64,000 bases of DNA from Phytophthora quininea. Taxonomy: Eukaryota; Oomycota; Peronosporomycetes; Peronosporales; Peronosporaceae. A model generated the notes under the pieces. The model saw only the letters and a list, made by a program, of their open reading frames with translations. It was not told the DNA's origin and ran no database searches. Below, piece after piece: positions 54,497 to 64,000 of this stretch. The stretch lies in the NCBI GenBank assembly GCA_011947345.1, contig JAAVTG010000620.1, forward strand, positions 620,001 to 684,000. The letters are read 5' to 3'. Made by a program: the position numbers and the translations under genes. Within the stretch, counting starts at the first letter, position 1, and the number at the start of each line of letters is the position of its first letter.

Positions 54497-54752
54497 TGTT
54501 GTAAATATGGTAGCACTTACTCCTGAACAGGCCAAACGGCTAGAGCTGCTGTATTTACGGTAACTTTGGTGAGGAAGCGTGAGAGTTGGAAACCAGAGGA
54601 CTTCACTACAGACTCTGGTCACGACGTGGACACTTGATAGAAAATTGTGAAGTAAATGTATTTGAACGCTGCTGTATGCCTTTTCGCTACGCGGCTCTCT
54701 GCTACGATATCTTAAACGGTTTTTCTGAACGAACGGTGGAGGAGCCACCACA
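54497..54752 (-). repeat. 3' LTR of nested gypsy
   Basis: On the plus strand it starts TGTTGTAAATATGG and ends GGAGCCACCACA. It is followed inwards by the end of the chromodomain frame, which runs into the LTR at 54712. Confidence 0.93.
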
Positions 54753-55771
54753 CGACCTCCTTCAGAAAGAGACCTTCACCTCGGCCATTGACGAATCGTC
54801 TGAATAAAAGCTGGTTTCTTTCGAGAATGCGCTGTGGTGTACAAGTCGGGAGCCCGTTTGCCTTTCGATGGTACTCACGAATTAAACCAGGGACAGACAA
54901 CAAGTTTACTGTGGGTTCCCAGGTAATGTCGTCCCAACGCCCGACCCACTTGCATTTATACTGCTCAGTTCCGTCGCGTTTAATACGATGATCGATAATT
55001 TTCTCGATAAGATGCCTCTCAGACCCGTCTTTCAGTCGCACCGTCGGGACAGTCGAATCCCGTACACATCCCGAAGTGTCCTTAACAAATTTTTCAGCAC
55101 CATCGTGTGAAATACGGGGTGAATTTGCAGTTCACGTGGCAAATTCACTTCATAGCTCGCTCCATTGTGATGAACTTTCAGAACTTCATAAGGACCTATC
55201 CATTTTGATGCAAATTTCCGCTGGACTGCCCCCACTGTCGTGGGATTGAAGTCCTTTGTCGAAATGAGGACCATCTCCTCCACTTCGAACTTTTGGTCAC
55301 GTCTTCCTCGGTCGTAATGCAGCTTCATCTTCTCTGCGCTTGACCGCAGTTGAGCCTGCACCGCTCGAAGTATACTCTCCAAATGAGCCACGAATTTCGT
55401 TGCTGGTTCTTTCCGAGTGTCTGGCAACGCTAAATCGGTTGGAAGTTTTGGGAATATCCTAGATCTGCTACAAAGGGACTCATTTCGATGCTGGATTGAT
55501 AGCGATTGTTGTAGGCAAATTCTGCCAACACCAAGTAGTGGTCCCAATCGTCCTGAAAACCACTAACGTAATGGCGCAAATAGGATGAAAGAATCCCATT
55601 TATTCGTTCCACTTGTCCGTCCGTCCTCTGATGGTGAGCCGACGCTAGTTTAAGCTTAGTGCCAAGAAGTTTTGCACACGCCGACCAGAATTTGGACGTA
55701 AACTTGGAATCTCGATCCGATATGATGTCGGATGGCAGACCGTGGTGTCGTACATACATCTTCACAAACAA
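54712..55771 (-). CDS. Nested gypsy integrase end and chromodomain
   Basis: From 55771: the core continues MFVKMYVRHHGLPSDIISDR (second Asp) and QRTDGQVERINGILSSYLRH (Glu). After a shift near 55450 come LRSSAEKMKLHYDRGRRDQK, KWIGPYEVLKVHHNGASYEV and HPVFHTMVLKNL. A further shift at about 55040 leads to the chromodomain (IEKIIDHRIKRDGTEQYKCK, WVGRWDDITWEPTVNLL). The first Asp lies upstream at 56046-55831. The protein inserts cDNA and its chromodomain likely guides site choice. Confidence 0.88.
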
Positions 55772-55835
55772 TTCTGCTAAATCTTCCGCAGTAATCGTGG
55801 AGATGGTTTCTACGAAGTGGGCCCGTTTGGTCAGC

Positions 55836-55863
55836 CTGTCAGCAATGACCTGTCAGCAATGAC
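55836..55863. repeat. 14-bp tandem duplication in integrase
   Basis: CTGTCAGCAATGAC occurs twice in direct succession (55836-55849, 55850-55863). It shifts the integrase frame between DTILVIADR and the segment encoding LTKRAHFVETISTI. Removing one copy restores a continuous frame. Confidence 0.85.
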
Positions 55864-57442
55864 CAAAATGGTGTCATAACCATTTGTAGTTTCTGGTAAC
55901 CCGGTAATAAAGTCCATACCAATTGATGTCCATCTTCCAGTTGGAATTTCGAGTGGGTGGAGCAACCCTGGTGCTTTTCCAGTCCGGTGCTTGTTCCGCT
56001 GACAAGACTCACAGGTTGCAACGTAGTTTCGAACGGTTCGATGCATTCTCTTCCAGTAGAAGCGTTGTTTAACGGATGCGATGGTTTTTCGATTCCTGGA
56101 TGCCCTGCACTTGCAATGTCATGGAGCTCCCATAGAATTGTGTTTTGCAATTCTGTCGCCTCTTGAGGAATGAAAATACGAGATTCTTCTCCATCTACCC
56201 AGCGAATAAGGTTTTCTGTTTCGAAGAATACAAATTTTGCGTTGCCTCTGGGTTGTTCAGGTAGGTTATCTCCTCCAAACCCAGCATTCTTTTGAGCTAA
56301 TCGGATCATCGTTAATAGTGACTTTTGTTGCAGGCGTCGCGCCGCGTTCATTTGCCTCTGTTTCTGCTGTACAAAATCGATCGCAAAGTCCGGACGACGC
56401 CTCATTGCGTCTGCAACCGTGTTGGTTGTCCCTGGAATGTATCGAAATCGCAAATTAAACTCGGACAGCAAATCATACCATCGACAAATTCGACGGTTTA
56501 TTTTCCTCTGCGTCAGGACACGCTCCAACGAATGATGATCGGTCTCCACTAAGCAACCTCCATCAAGTAAGTAAATTCTCCAAATGTTTAAGCAATGTAC
56601 AATCGCTAACATCTCTTGCTCATGCGTGGGGTAATTTAATTCTGCGGCCTTCATCTTTCGGCCACAAAATGCTATAGGTCTCTCCACTCTGTTTTCTGTG
56701 TGCTGAAATAAAACTCCTCCCACAGCGAATCGAGATGCATCGGTTCTCATCCCGAACGGCTTAGAAAAATCTGGCAAAGCAAGAACTGGCGTGTTACACA
56801 ACGCACCTTTTAATTCTTCGAACGCTTTGCGGTGCTCCGAGGTCCAGCTAAACGCCCTTTTCTTTTGAGACTTTACCAATTCGAATAACGGTGCACTCAT
56901 TTCGGAGTACGATCGGCAGAATTTTTGCACGTGCACCGTTGTTCCCAGGAACGATTGTAAATCTCGAACTGCTCGTGGCTCAGGCCACTCCTGTATTACT
57001 CGAACTTTGTCAGGATCAATCCTGACCCCATCTCGCCCCACAAAATCACCTAAGCACGGAATTTCAGCTGCACACAATGTCGATTTAGCTAGCTTCAGAT
57101 ACAATTTTTGTCACGACAGCGCTCAAATACTTTTGGCACTGCCGCTAGATGTGATTCCACATCCTGCTGCTTGGTAAAGACGTAAATGTCATCAAAATAC
57201 GTTGCCGAAAAATCTCTCAGGTCCGCAAAAATACCCTGCACTATACGGTTAAACGTTGCAGGAGCGTTGCTTAGGCCCATTGGTATCGCAATATACTCGA
57301 ACAATCCATCGGGCGTTTGAAAGGCTGTAAAAGGAATGTCCTTTTCGCGCATCCGCAATTGATAATATCCTGATAGCAGATCGAAACAGCTCAACCAAAA
57401 CGAACCGCTCATTCTATCAAAGATTGAGTCCTTGCGAGGCAT
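55839..57442 (-). CDS. Nested gypsy reverse transcriptase, RNase H, integrase start
   Basis: From 57442: SFWLSCFDLLSGYYQLRM, IPMGLSNAPATFNRI and the catalytic TYFDDIYVFTKQ. After a shift near 57100, the thumb and RNase H follow in a 421-codon frame (ILCLGDFVGRDG-type strand, FGMRTDASRFAVGGVLFQ, IAFCGRKMKAAELNYPTHEQ, LVETDHHSLERVL, GTTNTVADAMRRRPDF). The integrase zinc module is partly in this frame (LHDIASAGHPGIEK) and continues in another frame at 56046 (NYVATCESCQRNKH, GMDFITGLPET with the first Asp). Confidence 0.9.
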
Positions 57443-57469
57443 TGGAAGACTGACGAACTGTACGCTCGT

Positions 57470-57928
57470 TCATGGCACGGTAATCGTGCACCACTCGCCA
57501 ACCCACTGCCTTTTGATGCAAAATGTAGGAGCCGCGTGGGGAGACTTGCTTGGCCGAATCAGACCAGCTTTTAGCATCATTTTCGTCCATTCCCGAAGTG
57601 CTGATTCCTGGCTTGGACTAAGTCTCCACTGCTGTCTATAAACTGCTCCCGTGCCCTCTTTTATCTCCATCTCGTGCTCTCCATGGACAGGAGGTCCGAC
57701 TGGCAATTCTGTTTTGAAAATCATTGAAAACTCTTCGAGGAGAGAGTATCCCGGATTATCCTTAAAACTTTCGAGGTCGGTATGGAGTTGACGTTGCTGC
57801 TTCTCGGTCGCGACTGCTGCCGACACCACTGCCTTCGCAAAACCTTGCTCTAATAGCACTTCCGCATACAATGCGTTCACCGTTTCAGGTGGCAGAATCG
57901 CCACAAACTCTACTTCTGGGTTTCGCAT
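57470..57928 (-). CDS. Nested gypsy polymerase N-terminal region
   Basis: The linker and first polymerase motifs: FSMIFKTELPVGPPVHGEHE, EIKEGTGAVYRQQWRLSPSQ and MLKAGLIRPSKSPHAAPTFC. The frame is lost at CIKRQ (57490), and the next residues GWRVVHDYRAMNERT are in another frame, cured by a one-base change in an A/G-rich stretch. It links the protease to the palm domain. Confidence 0.8.
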   Translation of the reverse strand: MRNPEVEFVAILPPETVNALYAEVLLEQGFAKAVVSAAVATEKQQRQLHTDLESFKDNPGYSLLEEFSMIFKTELPVGPPVHGEHEMEIKEGTGAVYRQQWRLSPSQESALREWTKMMLKAGLIRPSKSPHAAPTFCIKRQWVGEWCTITVP

Positions 57929-57973
57929 TAATTTGCGAGCTGCTTTAAGCGAAATATGCTTTGTAAATCCCCA

Positions 57974-58570
57974 TCAAGCACAATAATGAAAGCTTCTTTC
58001 GGCCGGCCAGTCGGGTGCCTTCTTCAGCTTGCTCGACTGGCCTACCTCAGCCCCGACAACGAACGACTGTTTCTCAGACGGTCGTGACCTACTATTCCAC
58101 CGCCGTAGCTCCTGTTCGTACTGCTTCTTGCTGTATATCTTGTCTGTTTCCCAGTCGATAATTGGCACCATGGCTCGCTTCCATGGCACTCCCAGCATCA
58201 GATCACATTTGTTTGGAATGAAACAAATATTAAAGTCGAACACGAACGGCTCCATCTCATCTACTACGATTTTCAGCGGGAGAATTCTGTTCGGCACTTG
58301 CTCCGTCTTGCCATTCGCGTACGTCACCGCGAAGTGGCCAAGGTCAACGACGTCGTTCTCCCAGTGGTGTTTTCTTACAAATGCTTCAGTGATCCCGCAA
58401 AAGTCAGCTCCTTCGTCGAAAAACGTCTTACACCGTTGACGCTGAGCATTTTTCAGGCAAACGGTCTCTTTAATCAGATACTTTGCTGGCTTGTCAACCT
58501 TGCAGTTCTTCTGGAAGTAGATCCGATTCGTCGACTTTCCGGGGTCGAAGACCTTCGACTGCGAGGGCAT
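57974..58570 (-). CDS. Nested gypsy aspartic protease
   Basis: The frame reads LKNAQRQRCKTFFDEGADFC, where the usual active site DSGA is DEGA, and CDLMLGVPWKRAMVPIIDWE as in gypsy RVP_2 proteases. The upstream end MPSQSKVFDPGKSTNRIYFQ follows the gag stop. The Ser-to-Glu change beside the catalytic Asp is unusual, so activity is uncertain. Confidence 0.8.
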   Translation of the reverse strand: MPSQSKVFDPGKSTNRIYFQKNCKVDKPAKYLIKETVCLKNAQRQRCKTFFDEGADFCGITEAFVRKHHWENDVVDLGHFAVTYANGKTEQVPNRILPLKIVVDEMEPFVFDFNICFIPNKCDLMLGVPWKRAMVPIIDWETDKIYSKKQYEQELRRWNSRSRPSEKQSFVVGAEVGQSSKLKKAPDWPAERSFHYCA

Positions 58571-58616
58571 GATGGCTTCGTCAGGTCTCAGGACGCCATC
58601 CCCGGGACCAACTAGT

Positions 58617-59979
58617 TTAAATCCGACTTGAAAGTAGCAAAGTCGGCTTGTAGTGAAGCGACCATTTCCAGCAGACGTTCAGTGCTAGAATGCGAAGCTT
58701 CCGTCGTCGAAGACGCGGCGTTATTCTTTTCTTCAGCCACTTTGGCTGCATTTCGGGGTGCATTTGCCAGCATTTATCTCGTGAATGACCTTGCTCTGTG
58801 CAGGACGTGAGCGTGCACCTAGTCACCTCAGTCTTTTGTCTACGTTATTGTTGGGAGCGGATTTACGATTCTTCCCCATGTTCGGATCTCCAGTTCCTTT
58901 GCTATTGGAATTCTTTTTGTTACCCGGCTCCGCTGTGCTTTTGCACGGGTTCATTGCTCGAGCAGCATCGACGAGGTCTTCTAGCGTCGTGTGCTGTTTG
59001 GTCTGCAGAAAATTCCTCAACTCTTGTGATTGCAGACCTTTCTTAAACAGAATCATTTTGAACTTCACAGATACCTCTGAGGTTCGCGAGAGGCGGACAA
59101 ATTCCTCAATGTAAGTATCTAAAGCTCGAGAACCTTGTGTGCAATCAAACAAACGCGCCACTTGGTCCTCTTCACGAGATTTGGTCAGGAAACGCTGCCG
59201 CATTTTCTTCGCAATGCAACTCCATCGCCACTCACCGCTATACTCCTGCAACAGCCAGACTTTCGCCTTGCCCTTCGTGTGGCTCATCATCAATTTACCA
59301 ACACGGACGTCAACTTGCGGTTGCTTGAAAAATAATCCAAAAGCACCGTACCACGTGATCATATTGCGAACATAGACATCAATGTCTTCGTTGTTCTCGC
59401 CACCAAAAATGGGTGTTTCCTTCTGCTTGAAGCTCTTAGTAATTCGTGACTCCAATTCATCATCATTATACACAGGAGTATTCGCGGGCATGGTTCCAAC
59501 CACGTCCCATTCTGGATAAAGCTCAACATCTTCTCCAGCATTTGCTTCCACCCCTAAGATGTTTGTCACTGTTGATCGCAACTCAGCTACCTCAAACTGT
59601 TGCTTGTGTACCTCTGCGCGCATTTGCTGTATTTTAGCGTGCATGGTTCTAAATTTTTCGGTGTGATCCATCATTGTTGCACTACTCTGACTAGAATATT
59701 GTTGCATCTGCTCAATTACTTGTTCCAAGAGTTGTTGAGTCCGGGACGCTTGCTCGGAGCTCTCATGCTGACGGGTCTCCACTCGAGTTGCAAAATTCGC
59801 CACCGACTCTGTGAGTACAGTCTGATCCCTCTGTAAAAACGAAGAACATTCTCCCACCGGGGCAAATTCGTTATTAGATCGCGAACGTCGTCGACCTCTT
59901 GACCAGTAAGTCTCGGCGGCTGGGCTCCACCTTGGCCAGCGTTAAAGTCGTCGATTTCGACTCTAGGTCTGTCGTCCAT
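58617..59979 (-). CDS. Nested gypsy gag
   Basis: It starts MDDRPRVEIDDFNAGQGGAQ at 59979. After a shift near 59860, a 344-codon frame (59857-58823) holds a coiled coil (ASRTQQLLEQVIEQMQQYSS, MRAEVHKQQFEVAELRSTVT) and the retrotransposon gag domain (FGGENNEDIDVYVRNMITWY, KLMMSHTKGKAKVWLLQEYS, TYIEEFVRLSRTSEVSVKF). The zinc-knuckle-like CTEQGHSRDKCW follows in another frame (58826-58617). The reading ends QADFATFKSDLN near 58617. Confidence 0.85.
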
Positions 59980-60006
59980 TGTCGCTACGACTCGAAAGCT
60001 CTACAA

Positions 60007-60263
60007 TGTTGTAAATATGGTAGCACTTACTCCTGAACAGGCCAAACGGCTAGAGCTGCTGTATTTACGGTAACTTTGGCGAGGAAGCGTGAGAGTTGGA
60101 AACCAGAGGACTTCACTACAGACTCTGGTCACGACGTGGACACTTGATAGAAAATTGTGAAGTAAATGTATTTGAACGCTGCTGTATGCCTTTTCGCTAC
60201 GCGGCTCTCTGCTACGATATCTTAAACGGTTTTTTCTGAACGAACGGTGGAGGAGCCACCACA
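60007..60263 (-). repeat. 5' LTR of nested gypsy
   Basis: This 257-bp repeat is almost identical to 54497-54752. On the minus strand it ends TTTACAACA, directly followed by TTGTAGAGCTTTCGAGTCG before the gag start at 59979, the place of the primer-binding site. No tRNA match was assigned. Confidence 0.93.
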
Positions 60264-61063
60264 GGCTGGCACAAAGTCACACTGCCATCAGCACTGTCGA
60301 CCACTTCGATGCCGAGAATAAACTTGCACTTGCCACTATCGGTCATCTCAAAACGTGTCTTGAGTTGGCGCTTGACTTCAGCAATTAGGTCGGCACAGCT
60401 TCCTGTCACCAAGACGTCGTCCACATACACTAACAGCAGTACCCACTTGCTATCGATAACTTTGACGTAGAGACACGGATCATAGGCCAAAGCGCGAAAA
60501 CCGATGGAGCGAACGTATTCGTCAAAAGTCTCGTTCCAAACTCGTGAAGCCTGTTTGAGACCGTAAATTGCCTTGAGCAACTCGATGCAGTCGAAGTCAT
60601 CGTCCAACTCCACATCTTCCCGCACTGTGCAGAACACTTTCTCCTTCATCAAACCGTACAAGAAAGCCGTAACCACATCGAGTTGGTCGATGGGCCATCC
60701 GAAGTACTTGGCGAGAGCAATAATCATGCGAAGTGTGACATACTTCACGACCGGCGAGAACGTCTCGGTATAATCAATACCGTATTTCTGCACAAAACCC
60801 TTGGCAACGAGTCGAGCCTTGTATTTAGCGATGGATCCATCCGGGTTGCGCTTGATTTTGAAGACCCACTTGGTGCCGACAGCGCGTTGACCGTTTGGCA
60901 ATTTTGCCGCACGAAAAACTCCACGAAGTCGCATCGACCGAAGTTCTGCACGAATAGCCTTGCGCCAGTGTACTTGGTCCGAACCGCTGACCGCAACTTG
61001 AAAGGTCTCAGGTTCGGCGTTGTCCTTCGCCTCGACAGCATTCGCACTCTCATGCCAAAACAT
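60264..61063 (-). CDS. Copia reverse transcriptase, N-terminal part
   Basis: The frame MFWHESANAVEAKDNAEPET continues to VHWRKAIRAELRSMRLRGVF, AVGTKWVFKIKRNPDGSIAK, YKARLVAKGFVQKYGIDYTE, QLDVVTAFLYGLMKEKVF, LLKAIYGLKQASRVWNETF and the catalytic LLLVYVDDVLVTG. It runs unbroken to VTLCQP, where the gypsy LTR interrupts it. The remaining polymerase resumes at 54488. Confidence 0.93.
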
Positions 61064-62316
61064 TGTCGAAGCTGAAGAATTTCTTCGTCATTGGAGGCCA
61101 AATTTTCTCCGTGAGGAGTCGAGTGGTGATGACCCGAATTTTCTTCACTCTCATCCGGAGCACTTGCTTCCTCCAAGCGAGCACCACGACGAGGTCGGCG
61201 AATATTTTCACGGACTTCGGGGTCAGAACAGATTTTACGTTTTCCCGCTTGCTTGAAATCGATCCCACCAGAGTCACCAGAACTAAGATCAATGTCGTTG
61301 AGGTACTCGATGGCATCTTCGACTTTGTCATCTTTGTCGTCCTCGCGCTCTTCAACAGCACCAAATCTCGACTCTTCGAAAGTGACATCGCGAGAAATCA
61401 CCACACCGTCACGAACTTTTGAGTCCCATCTAAGGCGCTTTTCCTTGGGAGTCAACACGAACACCGAGCAGCCAAAAATGCGCATGTGCTTCACGTTGGG
61501 CTTGGAATTATACACGATCTCGAAAGGAGTTTTCCCGGCGACCTTCGGTGACGGCAGTCGATTCTTAATGTAGATTGCAGTCATCACCGCCTCCGCCCAA
61601 AACCTCTTGTCAAGCCCAGCATGATGTAACATGCTGCGGCCAATTGTCACAATGCTGCGATTGGCACGTTCAGCCGTGCCGTTGGTCTGGTGCGCGTACG
61701 GAACCGTGACTTGTTGTTCAATGCCACGGCCATCGTAGAAAGACTTGAGCGAGTTGGTAGCAAATTCCTTGGCACCATCATGACGCACAAACTTCACCCG
61801 CGCGCCGAATTGCGACTCCACCTTCGAAATAAATTTCTTCAGGCAGCCTTCACTTTCCGACTTCGCGCGCAGGCAAAATCCCGTCATGCACCCACTGGCT
61901 TCATCGACAATGAGCAGCAAATATCTGCTGCCACCGAGAGAATGTTCCTCCATCGGCCCGCAAATATCGAAGTGAAGCAGCTCGAACGGCTTGTACTTAG
62001 CCTTTTCGTGGTTGGTCGGAAAAGGTTTTTGGACCGATATTCCTTGCTGGCACCCACGGCAAACACTCGATTTTTTCGATGATGCTGGCAGTTTGGCGCC
62101 CTTGAGCATGCCACTTAAGACCATCTTACGCACCACATCGTTCGGAGCGTGACCCATCCGTGAGTGCAGATCCACACCGTCCACTGAAACTGAGACCGAA
62201 TTTGCTGAAGCGCGCGGGACACGAAGCCAGTAGAGTCCATCGACCAGGTCCGCCGAAGCAACGATTTTCTTCGACTTTTTCAGAGTGATGTGCATTTCAG
62301 CACCATCAAACACCAC
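61064..62316 (-). CDS. Copia integrase
   Basis: A long unbroken frame: GAG-pre-integrase (DGLYWLRVPRASANSVSVSV, HSRMGHAPNDVVRKMVLSGM, CRGCQQGI), then the core with first Asp in LLHFDICGPMEEHSLGGSRY, second Asp in FVRHDGAKEFATNS and Glu in YAHQTNGTAERANRSIVTIG. The tail has VYNSKPNVKHMRIFGCSVFV and an acidic linker before the polymerase. The frame changes near 61070 (LQLRQCFGM to MFWHESAN). It inserts the cDNA in the genome. Confidence 0.93.
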
Positions 62317-63446
62317 CTTAAACAGACCACTTTGTTGATCTGTGGGACCGACAGCAAGTCTTTGTTCATGCCCGGCACGTACAACGCGTCTTCGACCTTG
62401 ATCTCGCGCTCGTCACCGTTGGGCAAAACCACTCGCTGAACAACCGTTCCCACTCCCAAAATTCTGGCAGAGTCCCCGTTGGCAACCGTGAGTTCGCCCT
62501 TGTCGCACAGCTTCATGTCGGCAAACTTGGACTTGTCGTTGCAGATGTGGTGTGTGGCACCACTGTCGATTGCCCACGTATCTTGGAACTTCTTGCTCGT
62601 CGAAACTCCGCACGCCGTAGAGACCACAAACTCGATGAAGTCACCGTCATCTTCGTTGCGCCACTGGATATTGTTCGCACCGCGACCAGACCGGCCACGT
62701 CGTGCTCCACGATTTCCTCCTTCTGCTTGGTCCAGCACTTGTCCATGAGGTGCCCCAGTTTTCCGCAGTAGGAACAACGGCGAGTCTCACGCTCGACACT
62801 GAACGCATTTGCAGCGTCCTCAGTCTTCACCGGTGTCGATTTCTCACCCTGCCGCTTGATGTGCTCGTTCGTGAGCATCTTGATAACGTCTTGCGTCTTC
62901 AGCTCAGCGACGCTCATCTCCAAGTTCAGCACGACGTTCTCGTAGCTCTTGGGTAGACTGCGCAGCAAGCAGATCGCCACGTCTTCGTCTTCCATCTTGG
63001 TGCCGATACTGTTGAGCTTGGCGCTGATGTTGAGGACCTCGTTGCAGTGATGCAGCACATTGTCGCCTTCCGCCATCTCCATGCTGAACAGCTGACGCTC
63101 GAGGTAGATGCGACCGACCTTCTGCGTTCCGCCGTACAGTGCCTTGAGCTTGGCCCACGCAATCCAGACGTGTTCGCACTCCGTGATCACGTGATGATAG
63201 TCGGCACCCATGCGTAGCAGCATCAGGTCCAGCGCGACGTTTGACCTACGGCTGTACTCATCCGATGCACGAGAATCCGTAAATGTCGGCGTCGTCTCCC
63301 GCTTGACAGCACCCCACACCGACTTGGTCAGGAAAACGCCGCGTATATAGATGCCCCACCGCATAGTTGTCGCCGTCGAACTTGTCGATGAGGACCTTGA
63401 ACGAGACGTCGGGCGCGGAGGATATCGTACTGGAGCTCATAACCAA
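62280..63446 (-). CDS. Copia gag and protease
   Basis: The start is [20 protein letters not shown], near 63440. Gag reads [47 protein letters not shown] and [20 protein letters not shown], with the knuckle [14 protein letters not shown]. The protease follows: [20 protein letters not shown] and [19 protein letters not shown]. Shifts lie near 63355 (YAVGH to WGIYIRG), near 62710 and near 62320. The order gag-protease directly after the 5' LTR suits copia. Confidence 0.9.
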
Positions 63447-63512
63447 AAGGGGTCGAGCGGGCTTGGCCGTGAGGAATTGAAGTCACTTGAGGGAAGGAAT
63501 GAAATGAGGAAG

Positions 63513-63673
63513 TGAGAGTTCATTTGAAATGTTAACTTGGCGGGTACAAAGGTGCACGCCCACTCGTCCAATCATTCTGCGCGTCTAATCGGTGGTAGCG
63601 TAAACACCGTACCGTAATCACGCGTGGTCAAGTTGGACCGGTATGGATACCAGTAAACCGGTTACCCGCAACA
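63513..63673 (-). repeat. 5' LTR of copia element
   Basis: It is 161 bp. On the minus strand it starts TGTTGCGGGTAACCGG and ends GAACTCTCA. It matches 53544-53691 except for a 13-bp insertion around 63638-63650 and scattered substitutions. It interrupts repeat R2 after the codons for VELAL. Confidence 0.85.
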
Positions 63674-64000
63674 AGGCGAGTTCGACCAAACTATTGGCAT
63701 ACTATTGCAGAGTAGCGCACAGCGAGAGACTTATCGACTGTGGGGGTGACACACTTGCGTTAGAGTGGACCAAGATCGGCTTTAAAAAGTTGCGCAACTT
63801 CCTGCCATCATCGTCACCAAAATAAAATGACCGATCCACGGTGGTATCGTCTGTTGCGGCTTGTAAAGTTTTACAGATCCTCAAGCTCATCAATTCGACT
63901 CCACAACAAGCGTGAGGACTCGTCAAGGCTCGAACGCTGGCCGCTCTCACCGACCAGTATAGTGAGTGGGGGAGATCTTGCGACGACACCATCCTTGCGG
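63674..64000 (-). repeat. Dispersed gene-like repeat R2, copy 2
   Basis: Minus-strand counterpart of 27857-28028, continuing upstream to the window edge. The frame from 63992 reads MVSSQDLPHSLYWSVRAASV, LMSLRICKTLQAATDDTTVD, FGDDDGRKLRNFLKPILVHS and then the shared TAG at 63702-63704. The protein is not recognised. The copia LTR cuts it five residues after YANS. Confidence 0.5.

Larger units (their letters stand above)
54497..60263 (-). mobile_element. Ty3/gypsy chromovirus, recent insertion
   Basis: The 5767-bp element has LTRs at 54497-54752 and 60007-60263 that differ by one substitution (near 54558 / 60069) and one T in a run. The target duplication is GGCTG (54492-54496 and 60264-60268), directly inside the copia polymerase. 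Minus-strand gene order is gag, protease, reverse transcriptase, RNase H, integrase, chromodomain. The near-identical LTRs mean a young insertion, yet its frames are broken in several places. Confidence 0.95.
53544..63673 (-). mobile_element. Ty1/copia retrotransposon, nested host of a gypsy
   Basis: Minus-strand order: 5' LTR (63673-63513), gag, protease, integrase, reverse transcriptase, (gypsy insertion 60263-54497), the rest of the reverse transcriptase, RNase H and 3' LTR (53691-53544). The order with integrase before polymerase defines copia. Without the insert it is about 4.36 kb. Flanking 5-bp duplications were not found; the left flank is a Mutator-like scrap and the right flank is repeat R2. 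Confidence 0.92.

Noticed and set aside
53433..63678. Target-site duplication for the copia element
   Set aside because: The bases next to the LTR edges (TACAA on the left, AGGCG on the right) do not match, even allowing for a longer 3' LTR ending at 53438.
1..64000. Secreted RXLR or Crinkler effector genes, expected in repeat-rich oomycete DNA
   Set aside because: No frame with a signal peptide followed by an RXLR or LFLAK motif was recognised. A profile search would be needed to exclude degenerate forms.

Overview
The window looks like nuclear DNA of a Phytophthora-like oomycete. The evidence is short introns (about 55-90 nt, GTRNGT donors), tightly packed genes with GC-rich exons, and a typical oomycete repeat set: PIF/Harbinger, pogo-like, FAR1-type Mutator, Ty3/gypsy chromoviruses, Ty1/copia and a DIRS-type tyrosine-recombinase retroelement. 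No bacterial features were seen, and nothing resembled a CRISPR array, operon or rRNA gene. Species cannot be named from sequence alone.

Layout. 1-7288 is repeat-rich: an unrecognised minus-strand ORF split by a PIF/Harbinger deletion derivative (217-1571), about 2 kb of decayed sequence, an LTR (3729-4009) and a near full-length PIF/Harbinger element (4370-7288). 7446-27485 is a compact gene island: an F-box/SPRY protein, a 13.2-kb VPS13B-type lipid-transfer protein gene, replication factor C subunit 3, an archaeal-type (COG2112-like) protein kinase, a small unknown protein, a zinc-finger/G-patch protein and, on the minus strand, an isoprenylcysteine-methylesterase-like alpha/beta hydrolase. 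Several gaps between these genes are under 100 bp.

27.5-64 kb is nested transposons. It holds a gypsy remnant (29072-30985), a pogo-like deletion derivative (31234-31976) and a gypsy element (32599-41917) whose 5' LTR carries a pogo/Tigger insertion. A copia element (41918-49600) is split by a DIRS-like element (42495-48153). Further copia and Mutator scraps follow, and then a copia element (53544-63673) with a young chromodomain gypsy (54497-60263) inserted in its reverse transcriptase, flanked by a 5-bp target duplication.

Two observations stand out. First, both copies of the 29-42 kb gypsy family carry a long open frame on the opposite strand between the chromodomain and the 3' LTR, and its protein sequence is kept between copies. 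Second, most frame breaks in the housekeeping genes (VPS13B, RFC3, hydrolase, small protein) are cured by adding one base to a homopolymer run. That points to systematic sequence-level deletions rather than dead genes, so coordinates of frames should be read with that in mind.
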